Assembly: GCF_014648575.1 (NCBI RefSeq) | Contig: NZ_BMRJ01000002.1 | Coordinates: forward strand, 99,045-139,801 | Length of the DNA stretch: 40,757 bases | From: Agromyces mediolanus | Lineage (GTDB): Bacteria > Actinomycetota > Actinomycetes > Actinomycetales > Microbacteriaceae | Reading direction: 5' to 3' | Shown here: positions 26,410-34,726 of the stretch, piece after piece | Numbering within the stretch: the first letter of the stretch is position 1 | Layout of the letters: every line of letters starts with the position of its first letter | Notes under the pieces: model-generated | Seen by the model: only the letters and a program-made list of their open reading frames with translations | Told to the model about the DNA's origin: nothing | Database searches by the model: none | Made by a program: the position numbers and the translations under genes

Positions 26410-26982
26410 ATGCGAGAACTCAGCTACTACGTCGCCGTCACCCTCGACGGGTTCATCGCCGGGCCGAACGGCGAGTACGACGCCTTCCCGGTCGAGGGCG
26501 CCCACATGGACGCCATCAACGAGCGGTTCGCCGACACCGTCCCCACCGACGCGGCCGCGGCGCTCGGCCTCGCGCAGGACCGCAGCACCTTCGACACCGT
26601 GCTGATGGGCTGGAACACCTACGCCGTCGGGCTGCCCTCCGGCGTCGACAGCCCCTACCGGCACCTGCGCCAGTTCGTGGTCAGCCGCGAGCACGAGGCG
26701 ACGGGCGAGGGCGTCGAGACCGTGCGGCACGACCCGGTCGGGCTCGTGCGCGAGCTCAAGACCCAGGATGGCTCGGGCATCTGGCTGTGCGGCGGCGGCT
26801 CCCTCGCGGCGCAGCTCACCGACGAGATCGACCGCCTGGTGCTGAAGCGGTATCCGCTGCTGTTCGGCGGCGGCATCCCGCTGTTCGGGCCGCGCCCCTA
26901 CGCGCCCGTCGGCTTCACCGAGGTCTCGACGCAGGTCTTCGACACCGGCGTCGTGTTCTCCGAGTACGTGCGAGCGCGCTGA
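26410..26982 (+). CDS. Dihydrofolate reductase-like / RibD C-terminal domain reductase
   Basis: A 190-residue single-domain protein. The N-terminus (ELSYYVAVTLDGFIAGPNGEYDAF) and the LCGGGSLAAQLTDEIDRLVLKRYPLLFGGG segment are characteristic of the RibD_C/DHFR-like family, which binds NADPH. Such stand-alone proteins are often misnamed dihydrofolate reductase; the substrate is unknown. It is divergent from TetR3, whose dyad lies about 20 bp upstream. A 13-bp hairpin follows the stop. Confidence 0.9.
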   Translation: MRELSYYVAVTLDGFIAGPNGEYDAFPVEGAHMDAINERFADTVPTDAAAALGLAQDRSTFDTVLMGWNTYAVGLPSGVDSPYRHLRQFVVSREHEATGEGVETVRHDPVGLVRELKTQDGSGIWLCGGGSLAAQLTDEIDRLVLKRYPLLFGGGIPLFGPRPYAPVGFTEVSTQVFDTGVVFSEYVRAR

Positions 26983-26987
26983 GCGAG

Positions 26988-27019
26988 GACGGCCCGGCCC
27001 GCGATCGGGCCGGGCCGTC
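26988..27019. terminator. Bidirectional terminator hairpin (13-bp stem)
   Basis: A perfect 13-bp stem, 26988-27000 (GACGGCCCGGCCC) with 27007-27019, and loop GCGATC. It lies between the convergent reductase and peptidoglycan-binding genes. No T-run. Confidence 0.75.
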
Positions 27020-27048
27020 TCGGCATCGGTCTCGTCAGACGACGCGGA

Positions 27049-27522
27049 TCAGGGAATCGAGCGGCAGGTGCCGGCCGTCGTCTTCCACTTGAAGGCGCGC
27101 GCGGTGTTCGGACCGTAGATCCCGTCGGCGGTGACCCCGAACTTCTGCTGCGCGCGGATCAGGGCGGCGCGCGTCGCCGGCCCGAAGACGCCGTCGACCG
27201 CGAGCCCGGCGCTCACCGCGCAGGAGCTGTTCAGGCCGCCCTGCAGCGCCTTGACCGCGATGGAGTTCGCCCCGCTGTCGAGACGGCACAGCACGTTGAA
27301 GTTGGAATCCGCCGGCACGACGAAGTAGGTGCCCGCCGACGGATAGTAGATCACCTGCTTCGAGCAGTACCCGCCGTTGGCCGCCTGTGCTGGCGCGGGC
27401 GCCGCGGCGACCACCGAACCGGCGGCGAGGCCGAACGCGATGGCGAGCGCCGCCGCGATCCGAGGCCAACGGGCCCGGCCTGGCTCGGCGGACGCGCTGG
27501 TCATGAACTTGCTGAACGTCAT
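27049..27522 (-). CDS. Small secreted peptidoglycan-binding-domain protein
   Basis: This 157-residue protein starts at ATG 27522, with GGGAGG about five bases upstream. A long signal peptide ends near APAQA-ANGG (about residue 48). The mature part has four Cys and a PG_binding_1 domain at about residues 90-145 (SIAVKALQGGLN...GLAVDGVFGPATRAALIRAQQKFGVTADGIYGPNTARAF). No catalytic domain is attached, so it is probably a small wall-binding or exported accessory protein. A TTCCAC-N18-TAACGT element on its strand, about 27578-27630, could be its promoter. Confidence 0.88.
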   Translation of the reverse strand: MTFSKFMTSASAEPGRARWPRIAAALAIAFGLAAGSVVAAAPAPAQAANGGYCSKQVIYYPSAGTYFVVPADSNFNVLCRLDSGANSIAVKALQGGLNSSCAVSAGLAVDGVFGPATRAALIRAQQKFGVTADGIYGPNTARAFKWKTTAGTCRSIP

Positions 27523-27639
27523 CGTTCCTCCCGAATCGACGCCCGATGGTGCGACGATCGCCCCCCGGCGTCACTTGGGGAGTTTCCAGCAGGGCCGAGA
27601 ACGTTACCCCTCGGGCGGAAATTCGTGGAACTCCGCCGG

Positions 27640-29022
27640 CTAGCCCGCCTTCGCAGCGGGGGCGGGCTTCTTCGCGGCGGGCGTCTTGCCGGCGGCGGTC
27701 GCCGGTGCCGGCTTCTTCGCCGCGGCCCGCGGCGAGCGGACCGTCTTCGGCTTCGATGCGGTGGCGAGCTCGGCCGCGGCCTGCACCGGGCGGGCGATCG
27801 GCTGCAGGCGGGCGAGCTGCGTCACGTGCTGCGGGCCGAGCTCGTCGAGCGTGGACACCTCGAGCAGCTTCATGGTGCGTTCGATCTGCGTACGGAGGAT
27901 CGCGATCGTCTGGTCCACGCCGCGCCGCCCGCCGGCCATCAGGCCGTAGAGGTAGGCGCGGCCGATCAGCGTGAAGCGCGCGCCGAGCGCGATCGAGGCC
28001 ACGATGTCGGCGCCCGACATGATGCCGGTGTCGACGTGCACCTCGAGGTCGCCGCCGACCTCGCGCGCCACGTCCGGCAGCAGGTGGAACGGGATCGGCG
28101 CGCGGTCGAGCTGGCGCCCGCCGTGGTTGGAGAGCACGATGCCGTCGATGCCGAGGCCCGCGAGCTTCTTCGCGTCCTCGAGGGTCTGCACGCCCTTCAC
28201 GACGATCTTGCCGGGCCACATGGCGCGGATGATCTCGAGGTCGTCGAAGGAGATCGTCGGGTCCATCGCGGCATCCAGCAGTTCGCCGACCGTGCCGCCG
28301 GTCGTCGACAGCGAGGCGAACTCGAGCGGCGGGGTGGTGAGGAAGTTGATCCACCAGGCCGGGCGCGGGATCGCGTTCACGATCGTGCCGAGGGTGAGCT
28401 GCGGCGGGATCGAGAAGCCGTTGCGCTTGTCGCGGAGCCGCGCCCCGGCGACCGGGGTGTCGACGGTGAAGAAGAGCGTGTCGAAGCCGGCTGCGGCGGC
28501 GCGCCGGGTGAGCTCGTACGAGATCTCGCGGTCGCGCATGACGTACAGCTGGAACCAGTTGCGCCCGGTGGGGTTCGCCGCCTTCACGCCCTCGATCGAG
28601 GTGGTGCCGAGCGTCGACAGGGTGAATGGGATGCCCGCGGCGCCCGCGGCTCCGGCGCCGGCGACCTCGCCCTCGGTCTGCATCAGCCGGGTGAAGCCCG
28701 TCGGCGCGATGCCGAAGGGGAGGGCGCTCGGCCCGCCGAGCACCTCGCGGCTCGTGTCGACCACCGGCACGTTCCGCAGGATCGAGGGGTGGAACTCGAC
28801 GTCCTGGAACGCCTGCCGCGCCCGGGCGAGCGACAGCTCGTCCTCGGCGGCGCCCTCGGTGTAGTCGAAGGGCGCCTTCGGGGTGCGGCGTTGGGCGATG
28901 TCGCGGAGGTCCCAGATCGTGAGGGCGCGTTCGAGCCGGCGATCGGTGGGGTTCATCGTCGGCGTCTTGAACTTCATGAGCTGGAAGAGCTCGCGCGGGT
29001 TCGGCAGCTGGCGTTGCACCAT
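27640..29022 (-). CDS. FMN-dependent alpha-hydroxy-acid (L-lactate-type) dehydrogenase with Lys/Ala/Pro tail
   Basis: A 460-residue protein. The catalytic core is complete: [12 protein letters not shown], the FMN-contacting QLYVMRD, Lys276 (IVVKGVQ), and the active-site SNHGGRQLD with His300 and Arg303. [18 protein letters not shown] binds the FMN phosphate. The family oxidises L-lactate or related 2-hydroxy acids, passing electrons to quinone or oxygen. The last 40 residues are an added, histone-H1-like tail ([20 protein letters not shown] and similar), unusual for this family. It is 9 bp downstream of a GntR regulator gene in the same operon, with TGGTnnnACCA operators in front. Confidence 0.92.
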   Translation of the reverse strand: MVQRQLPNPRELFQLMKFKTPTMNPTDRRLERALTIWDLRDIAQRRTPKAPFDYTEGAAEDELSLARARQAFQDVEFHPSILRNVPVVDTSREVLGGPSALPFGIAPTGFTRLMQTEGEVAGAGAAGAAGIPFTLSTLGTTSIEGVKAANPTGRNWFQLYVMRDREISYELTRRAAAAGFDTLFFTVDTPVAGARLRDKRNGFSIPPQLTLGTIVNAIPRPAWWINFLTTPPLEFASLSTTGGTVGELLDAAMDPTISFDDLEIIRAMWPGKIVVKGVQTLEDAKKLAGLGIDGIVLSNHGGRQLDRAPIPFHLLPDVAREVGGDLEVHVDTGIMSGADIVASIALGARFTLIGRAYLYGLMAGGRRGVDQTIAILRTQIERTMKLLEVSTLDELGPQHVTQLARLQPIARPVQAAAELATASKPKTVRSPRAAAKKPAPATAAGKTPAAKKPAPAAKAG

Positions 29023-29031
29023 TTCGTGGTC

Positions 29032-29751
29032 CTATCGTGCGGGGTCGGAGATCGCGGCGTAGTAGCCGGCGATGTGGTCGTGGATGCCTCGACGGGCCGC
29101 CGCGGCATCCCCGTCGGTGATCGAACGGATGACGCCGCGGTGCTCGGCGCGCAGGCGCTCGGCCATGGCGGGCCAGTCGGCGATGCGCTGCATGCCGGCG
29201 ACGACGTACCCCTCGATGCCGCTGCGCAGGCCCGCCATCGTCGCGAGGGTGACCTGGTTGCCGGCGGCCTCGGCGAGGGCGAGGTGGAACGCGGCGTCGA
29301 GCGCGAGGAACTCCTCGGGCGCGAGCGTCGGATCGTCCATGGCGTCGAGCAGGCGCGCGGCCGCGGTGAGGTCGGGGCCGGTGGATGCCTCGCCGGCGGA
29401 TGCCTCGGCGAGGCGCGCCGCGACGGCGCCCTCGAGCAGCAGGCGGGTGTCGACGAGGTCGGCGACGGGGAGCCCGCGCGCCGCGACCTGGAGGCGCATG
29501 AGGGTGCGCATGCCGCCGTCGGGGGTCGCGACGATCACCGCGCCCGCGCTCGGGCCGGAGCCCGACGCGGTGCGGACGAGGCCCATCGCCTCGAGCACCC
29601 GCAGCGCCTCGCGCACGCTCGAACGGCCGACGCCGAGCTCGGCGGAGAGGGCGCGCTCGCCGGGGAGGCGGTCGCCGGGGGTGAGTTCGCCCGCGAGCAG
29701 GCGCGCCTCGACGTGCTCGAGCACGTGCTGCCAGGCGCGGGTGTCGCTCAC
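29032..29751 (-). CDS. GntR/FadR family transcriptional regulator (LldR-like)
   Basis: This 239-residue protein starts at GTG 29751, with AGGAGGT upstream. The winged helix occupies residues 5-70 (GDRLPGERALSAELGVGRSSVREALRVLEAMGLV). The FCD effector domain follows, with acidic and His metal ligands plausible in FLALDAAFHLALAEAAGN, EHRGVIRSI and HDHIAGYY. It is co-transcribed with the hydroxy-acid dehydrogenase, as LldR is with lldD, and two dyads of the FadR-type consensus lie immediately upstream. It likely represses the pair until lactate or a similar acid binds. Confidence 0.92.
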   Translation of the reverse strand: MSDTRAWQHVLEHVEARLLAGELTPGDRLPGERALSAELGVGRSSVREALRVLEAMGLVRTASGSGPSAGAVIVATPDGGMRTLMRLQVAARGLPVADLVDTRLLLEGAVAARLAEASAGEASTGPDLTAAARLLDAMDDPTLAPEEFLALDAAFHLALAEAAGNQVTLATMAGLRSGIEGYVVAGMQRIADWPAMAERLRAEHRGVIRSITDGDAAAARRGIHDHIAGYYAAISDPAR

Positions 29752-29758
29752 GGAACCT

Positions 29759-29800
29759 CCTGTGGTCAGACCACAGGCTAGCAGATGTGGTCAGACCACA
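29759..29800. promoter_or_regulatory. Tandem GntR operators (TGGTCAGACCA)
   Basis: Two dyads lie 25 bp apart centre to centre. The first, 29759-29777, is CCTGTGGTC-A-GACCACAGG; the second, 29786-29800, is TGTGGTC-A-GACCACA. Both contain TGGT-N3-ACCA, the FadR/LldR consensus. The first overlaps the AGGAGGT ribosome site of the GntR gene. Confidence 0.85.
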
Positions 29801-29829
29801 GGTGCGGCACCTCGATGGGCCGGGTCGGC

Positions 29830-30882
29830 TCAGCCCTTCTTCGGGCGGATGCGCACGCGGCCCCGGCCCGACTCATCCAGCTCGACGACGCCGCCCCGCG
29901 ACTTCAGGAACTCCGTGAACGAGGCGAAACCGAGCCGGCGCTCCTGGAACGTCGGGTCCATGCGCATCATCTGGTTCTTCACGGCGCTGGAGCTCTGCCA
30001 CTCCTCGTCGTTCTTCGAGCGCAGCAGCTCGATCGCCTTCAGCAGCAGCCGACCCGGGTTGCGGGGACTGCCGGATGCCTCCGCCGCCGGCTCGACCGGC
30101 GGCATGAACTGCAGCGTGCGCGCCGAGGGGCGCTCGGCGGGCGGGGTCTCGGCCTCGGCATCCGCCTGCTCCTCGGGGCTCGGCTCGGCCGCGGCGTCCT
30201 GCTGCTTGCCTCCGCCGCGCCGCCGGCGCGAGCCGGAACCGCTCGTCGCGGCCGGCGCGGCCTCGGCTGCGGGAGCCGGCGCCGGCGCTGCCTCCTCGTC
30301 CTCGTCGTCGCCGACCGCGGCGTCGGTCGCGAGCAGCGCGTCGTAGTCCGCGTACTCGTCGCACGCCGCGGTGAGCGCCCGGCTCGTGCCGCCCGCGACG
30401 CCGATGCCGACGACGTAGCGGCCGAGCCGCTTCGCCTTCTGCGCGAGCGCCACGTAGTCGGAGTCGCCCGCGACGATCACGATGTGGGTGAGGTCGTCGA
30501 GGCGGAACATGTCCTCCACCGCGTCGACCGCGAGCCGGATGTCCGCCCCGTTCTTCGTCGAGGAGAGCGGGAACAGCTGCACCAGATCGACCGCCCGGTC
30601 GATGAGCTGGCCGCGGTAGCTCGCGTTCACATGCCCCGACCAGTCGGCGTAGGCGCGGGCGATCGCGATCGTGCCGAACGTCGCCGCGAAGTCGAGCACG
30701 GCGTCGACGTCGACGGTCGCCGCACGCAGCCGCTCGGCCGTCTTCGTGCCCGCCGCGGGCGCCTTCGTGCGCGAGGTGTCGCGACGGTACGAGCTGTCGC
30801 CGTGCAGCTGGTCGTACCTGGAGATCACGATGTTGTCGAAGTCGAAGTAGAGGGCCACGCGGGGTTCGCTGGATGCCGGCAT
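29830..30882 (-). CDS. NYN domain nuclease-like protein with C-terminal LOTUS/OST-HTH domain
   Basis: A 350-residue protein. The NYN (PIN-like) domain spans about residues 7-185. Its acidic set is visible: DFDN (Asp14, Asp16), NGADIRLAVD (Asp114, Asp120) and AGDSDY (Asp140, Asp142). This arrangement is typical of metal-dependent RNases. A disordered acidic, Ala/Pro-rich linker with a basic patch GSRRRRGGGK follows. Residues about 275-345 form a LOTUS/OST-HTH-like domain (GRLLLKAIELLRSKNDEEWQ...FQERRLGFASFTEFLKSRGG), which binds RNA in eukaryotic relatives. The cellular role in bacteria is not established. Confidence 0.9.
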   Translation of the reverse strand: MPASSEPRVALYFDFDNIVISRYDQLHGDSSYRRDTSRTKAPAAGTKTAERLRAATVDVDAVLDFAATFGTIAIARAYADWSGHVNASYRGQLIDRAVDLVQLFPLSSTKNGADIRLAVDAVEDMFRLDDLTHIVIVAGDSDYVALAQKAKRLGRYVVGIGVAGGTSRALTAACDEYADYDALLATDAAVGDDEDEEAAPAPAPAAEAAPAATSGSGSRRRRGGGKQQDAAAEPSPEEQADAEAETPPAERPSARTLQFMPPVEPAAEASGSPRNPGRLLLKAIELLRSKNDEEWQSSSAVKNQMMRMDPTFQERRLGFASFTEFLKSRGGVVELDESGRGRVRIRPKKG

Positions 30883-30948
30883 GACGCGAGCCTACGCCGC
30901 GCGCCTGTACGGGGAATACCCGCGCGCGGGGCGCCGTTGGCCGGAGGC

Positions 30949-31944
30949 ATGACCGAATCCAGTGCCATCGCCGCCACCAGCCCCGCCCTCGCCCGCCTCG
31001 CCGAGACGCTCGGGGTGCGCCCGTTCCCGCTCGCCCTCGGCGGCAACGTCTTCGGCTGGACGGCCGACGAGGCCGGCTCCTTCGAGGTGCTCGACGCCTT
31101 CGTCGCGGGCGGCGGCACCCTCCTCGACACCGCCGACGGGTACTCGCACTGGGTGCCCGGGCACACCGGCGGCGAGAGCGAGACGATCATCGGCCGCTGG
31201 CTCGCCGGCCGCTCCGACCGCGACGAGCTCGCCATCGCGAGCAAGGTCAGCACGCACCCCGAGTTCGCCGGGCTCTCGGCCGCGAACATCCGGGCCGCGG
31301 CGGATGCCTCGCTGACCCGACTCGGCACCGACCGCATCGACCTCTACTACGCGCACTTCGACGACGAGTCGGTGCCGCTCGAGGAGACCGTCGGCGCCCT
31401 CTCCGCGCTCGTGGACGCGGGCAAGGTGCGGGCCATCGCGATCTCGAACTACACGCCCGAGCGCATCGACGAGTGGTTCCGCGTGACCGCCGAGAACGGC
31501 TTCCACCGCGCCGTCGCGCTGCAGCCGCACTACAACCTCGTCGAGCGCGAGTTCGAGGGCGCCCTGCGCGAGCGCGCCGAGCGGGAGGGGCTGGCCGTGC
31601 TGCCGTACTTCTCGCTCGCGAAGGGCTTCCTCGCCGGCAAGTACCGCGCCGCCGCCGACCTCGAGGCCCCGGGGGCGAGCGTCCGCGCGGGCGGTGCGGC
31701 CGAGTACCTCGACGACCGGGGGCGGGCCGTGCTGTCGGCGCTCGACGAGATCGCCGCCGCGCACGGGGTCGAGGTCGCGACGGTGTCGCTCGCCTGGCTG
31801 CGCAGCCGGCCGACCGTCGCCGCGCCCATCGCGAGCGCCCGTACCACGGCGCAGCTGCCCGCCCTGCTCGCCTCCGCGGAGCTCGAGCTCACCCCGGCCG
31901 AGCTCGCGGCGCTCGACGCGGCATCCGCCCCCGCTTCCGCGTAG
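30949..31944 (+). CDS. Aldo/keto reductase
   Basis: This 331-residue TIM-barrel oxidoreductase has the full catalytic tetrad: Asp60 and Tyr65 (LLDTADGYSHW), Lys99 (IASKVS) and His136 (YYAHFDD). The NADPH site is near the C-terminus (PIASARTTAQL). It resembles the YajO/IolS-type AKR group. GGAGG lies only one base before the ATG, so initiation may be leaderless. A 12-bp hairpin follows the stop. No operon partner is evident. Confidence 0.93.
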   Translation: MTESSAIAATSPALARLAETLGVRPFPLALGGNVFGWTADEAGSFEVLDAFVAGGGTLLDTADGYSHWVPGHTGGESETIIGRWLAGRSDRDELAIASKVSTHPEFAGLSAANIRAAADASLTRLGTDRIDLYYAHFDDESVPLEETVGALSALVDAGKVRAIAISNYTPERIDEWFRVTAENGFHRAVALQPHYNLVEREFEGALRERAEREGLAVLPYFSLAKGFLAGKYRAAADLEAPGASVRAGGAAEYLDDRGRAVLSALDEIAAAHGVEVATVSLAWLRSRPTVAAPIASARTTAQLPALLASAELELTPAELAALDAASAPASA

Positions 31945-31950
31945 CCCGAT

Positions 31951-31990
31951 CGTGCGGTGTCGACGGGGCACGCCTCGGCGACACCGCACG
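31951..31990. terminator. Hairpin after aldo/keto reductase (12-bp stem)
   Basis: CGTGCGGTGTCG at 31951-31962 pairs perfectly with 31979-31990, leaving a 16-nt loop, 6 bp after the stop. Probable terminator without a U-run. Confidence 0.65.
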
Positions 31991-32031
31991 CCCGCGCCGC
32001 TAGGCTGCACGCAGGACCGGGGGAGGACCGC

Positions 32032-33666
32032 ATGCGGCGACAGGCATCCATCGGCAGGATCGCGACGCTCGCCGTCGCGTTCACCGCACTGACCGCATTG
32101 ACCGCGTGCACGACCGCGCCGCCCTACGCGCCGCGCGCCGCACTCGGCGAGATTCCGCCGCAGGACGCGGTCCAGCTCGCCGACGGGGCGTTCGACGCCG
32201 CGCTCGAGCAGCTGCCCGAGGAGGTCGAACGGATCCTCGAGGCATCCGGCGTTCCGGGCGCCGCCGTCGCCGTCGTGCAGGGCGGGGAGCTGCGCTTCGC
32301 GCAGGGCTTCGGCGTCCGCACGCTCGGCGAGGAGGCGGCGGTCGACGAGGAGACCGTGTTCCAGATCGCCTCGATGTCGAAGCCGATCGGGGCGACGGTC
32401 GTCGCCTCGCAGGTCTCCGCCGGCGTCGTCGACTGGTCGACCCCGGTCGCGCCGCTGCTCCCGGGCTTCGCGCTCGCCGACCCCTGGGTGACGGACCACC
32501 TCACCGTCGCCGACCTCTACGCGCACCGCTCCGGCCTGCCGATGGCCGCCGGCGACGAGCTCGAAGACCTCGGCTACGACCGCGCGTACATCCTCGACCA
32601 CCTGCGGTACCAGCCGCTGCAGCCCTTCCGCATCTCGTACAACTACGCGAACTTCGGCATGACGACGGGCGCGCAGGCCGTGGCGAACGCCGCCGGCGTC
32701 GACTGGGCGACGCTCTCCGAGCGCGAGCTCTACGAGCCCCTGCACATGGACTCGACGAGCTCGCGCTACGAGGACTTCCTCGCCCGCGACAACCGGGCGA
32801 CGCTGCACGCGAAGACCGGCGACGGCGCGTTCGCGCCGCTCTACGAACGCAGGCCCGACGCCCAGTCGCCGGCCGGCGGCGTCAGCTCCAACGTCGTCGA
32901 CCTGGCGAAGTGGATGTCGCTCGTGCTCGACGACGGCACCTTCGCGGGGGAGGAGCTCATCGCGCCGTCCGCGCTCGCTCCGGCGATCGCGCCCGAGATC
33001 GCGACCGGCCTGCCGCCCGTGCCCGATGCCCGCGCCGGCTTCTACGGCTACGGCTTCAACGTGGGCACGCAGCCGAGCGGACGGGTGACGCTCGGGCACT
33101 CGGGCGCCTTCATCCTCGGCGCGGGCACGAACTTCCAACTGGTGCCCGCGCTCGACCTCGGCGTCGTCGCGCTCACGAACGGCGCGCCGGTCGGCGCGGC
33201 GGAGGCGATCGTGTCGGAGTTCCTCGACCGGGTGCAGTACGGCGAGGCGACGCGCGACTGGCTCGCGGCGTACGGGGCGGCGCTCGGCCACTACTTCGAG
33301 CCGGCGGGGGATCTGGCGGGGGAGCGCCGTCCCGCCGACCCGGCGCCGCCGCGCCCGCTCGCCGACTACGCCGGCACGTGGCAGAACCCGTACTACGGCG
33401 AGGCCGTGGTCGCCGTCGACGAGGCGGGCGGCGGGCTCATCGTACGGCTCGGCAACGGGGGCGCGACCGAGCTCGAGCTGGAGCCCTGGGACGGCGACGT
33501 CTTCGCCTTCGAACCCGACGGCGAGAACGCCCCGGCCGGGTCGCGGTCCTCGGCCGCGTTCGTGCTCGGCGGCGGGAGCGCGGATGCCTCGGGCGCGGGC
33601 GCCGCGGGCGACACGATGACGCTGAACTTCTACGACACGAGCGGCCTCGGTACCTGGACCCGCTAG
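32032..33666 (+). CDS. Serine hydrolase lipoprotein, beta-lactamase/esterase class C fold
   Basis: A 544-residue protein with GGGAGGAC before the ATG. The signal peptide ends in lipobox LTAC (Cys26), so it is anchored outside. The class C fold shows Ser114-x-x-Lys117 (SMSK), a YNYANFG motif for the catalytic Tyr, and GHSGA towards the end in place of KTG. The C-terminal 150 residues (from about PLADYAGTW) form a lipocalin-like domain common in this group. It is likely an esterase or D-peptidase-like enzyme rather than a true beta-lactamase. TAGGCT at about 32001 may be its -10 element. Confidence 0.9.
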   Translation: MRRQASIGRIATLAVAFTALTALTACTTAPPYAPRAALGEIPPQDAVQLADGAFDAALEQLPEEVERILEASGVPGAAVAVVQGGELRFAQGFGVRTLGEEAAVDEETVFQIASMSKPIGATVVASQVSAGVVDWSTPVAPLLPGFALADPWVTDHLTVADLYAHRSGLPMAAGDELEDLGYDRAYILDHLRYQPLQPFRISYNYANFGMTTGAQAVANAAGVDWATLSERELYEPLHMDSTSSRYEDFLARDNRATLHAKTGDGAFAPLYERRPDAQSPAGGVSSNVVDLAKWMSLVLDDGTFAGEELIAPSALAPAIAPEIATGLPPVPDARAGFYGYGFNVGTQPSGRVTLGHSGAFILGAGTNFQLVPALDLGVVALTNGAPVGAAEAIVSEFLDRVQYGEATRDWLAAYGAALGHYFEPAGDLAGERRPADPAPPRPLADYAGTWQNPYYGEAVVAVDEAGGGLIVRLGNGGATELELEPWDGDVFAFEPDGENAPAGSRSSAAFVLGGGSADASGAGAAGDTMTLNFYDTSGLGTWTR

Positions 33667-33668
33667 GC

Positions 33669-33702
33669 GCCGCTCAGCCGAGCGCGCCGCTCAGCCGAGC
33701 GC
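33669..33702. repeat. 17-bp tandem duplication across a stop codon
   Basis: GCCGCTCAGCCGAGCGC occurs at 33669-33685 and again at 33686-33702. The second copy contains the stop codon of the minus-strand hydrolase gene; the duplication fills the gap between two convergent genes. Confidence 0.85.
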
Positions 33703-34668
33703 GCGCCGCGAAGCGGCCGCGACGACGGCGTTCTGCAGCTCGTCGACCACGATGCCGAACTGCGCCGGATCCGGGCGGTTCGTCAGCAGCACGACGCAGA
33801 CGTCCCGCGACGGCGTGATCCAGAACTGCGTGCCCGCCCAGCCGGCGTGCCCGTACGTGTCGCGCGCGAGCAGCCCCGGCGCGCGCACGAGCAGGTTCCA
33901 GGCGAAGCCCCACTCCTGCCCGCGGTCCTCGGTGAACGGCTCGAGCTTGCGCAGCCCCTCGGTGAGCGGCCGGCGCATCGCCTCGACGGCGGCGGGGGAG
34001 ACGACGCGGCCGTCGTTCCGCAGCAGCGCCGAGCCGAGGGCGAGCAGGTCGCTCGCGCGGGCGAAGGCGCCGGCGCCCGGATGCCGCAGCGTCGAGAAGC
34101 GGTCCCAGTCGAGTCCGAACGACGCGGCGTCGACGGGGGCGTGCCGCGTGGACTCACGGTCGAAGGTCACCCCGTCGGCCCCCGCTCGGCGCGCGAGCTC
34201 GAGCACGCGGCCCTCCCACGGCTCGCCGCTCGCGTGCTCGATGAGCGCGGCGACGCCCTCGAACGCGAGCGTCGAGTAGCGGGTCGCCGTGCCCGGGGCG
34301 AAGTCGGAGTCGGCCGCGAGCAGCGTGCGCCGCAGCTCCGGCTGGTCCATGGGCGATTCGAGGATGCCCGAGCTGTGGCTCACGAGGTGGCGCAGCTGCA
34401 CCTCCTCGGCGCGGCGGAACCCGGGCAGCGCCGCGCCGAGCGTCGTCGTGGGCGCGAGCCGGCCCTGCTCGACGAGTTCGAGCGCGGCGAGGCCGACGAG
34501 CGGCTTCGTGATCGAGAACAGCGGGTAGTGGTCGTCGGCGGATGCCTCGCCGAACGCCTCGATCGCGATGACGCCCGAGGCGTCGGCGACGCCGAGCACC
34601 GCGGTGGGCAGCGCGCCGCTCGCCACGTGGCGACGGGTCCAGTCGAAGGCATGGTCGAAGGCGGGCAT
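33691..34668 (-). CDS. Serine hydrolase, beta-lactamase class C-like (cytosolic)
   Basis: This 325-residue protein has no signal peptide and starts at ATG 34668 with AGAGGA upstream. It shows Ser52-x-x-Lys55 (SITK), YSTLAFEG for the catalytic Tyr region (YST replacing YxN) and GHAGWAGTQFW near the C-terminus. Lack of an export signal and of a lipocalin tail sets it apart from the hydrolase at 32032-33666. It probably acts as an intracellular esterase. A (GGTC)n tract lies just upstream of its ribosome site. Confidence 0.9.
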   Translation of the reverse strand: MPAFDHAFDWTRRHVASGALPTAVLGVADASGVIAIEAFGEASADDHYPLFSITKPLVGLAALELVEQGRLAPTTTLGAALPGFRRAEEVQLRHLVSHSSGILESPMDQPELRRTLLAADSDFAPGTATRYSTLAFEGVAALIEHASGEPWEGRVLELARRAGADGVTFDRESTRHAPVDAASFGLDWDRFSTLRHPGAGAFARASDLLALGSALLRNDGRVVSPAAVEAMRRPLTEGLRKLEPFTEDRGQEWGFAWNLLVRAPGLLARDTYGHAGWAGTQFWITPSRDVCVVLLTNRPDPAQFGIVVDELQNAVVAAASRRALG

Positions 34669-34680
34669 GCGATCCTCTCG

Positions 34681-34702
34681 GGTCGGTCGGTCGGTCGGTC
34701 GG
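34681..34702. repeat. Tetranucleotide repeat (GGTC)5GG
   Basis: 5.5 perfect copies of GGTC in 22 bp, immediately upstream of the ribosome site of the serine hydrolase and within the 58-bp gap to the dehydrogenase gene. Such tracts are slippage-prone. Confidence 0.9.
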
Positions 34703-34726
34703 AAGCGGGTGGATGCCGCGGCGCGC

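Noticed and set aside
26410..26982. True folate-pathway dihydrofolate reductase (folA)
   Set aside because: It matches the RibD C-terminal family (LCGGGSLAAQL) and lacks the usual FolA active-site start; no folate genes are near.
32032..33666. Antibiotic-resistance beta-lactamase
   Set aside because: The SxxK and YxN motifs are present, but the lipocalin-like C-terminus and GHSGA in place of KTG fit the broad esterase/peptidase class, so resistance is not supported.
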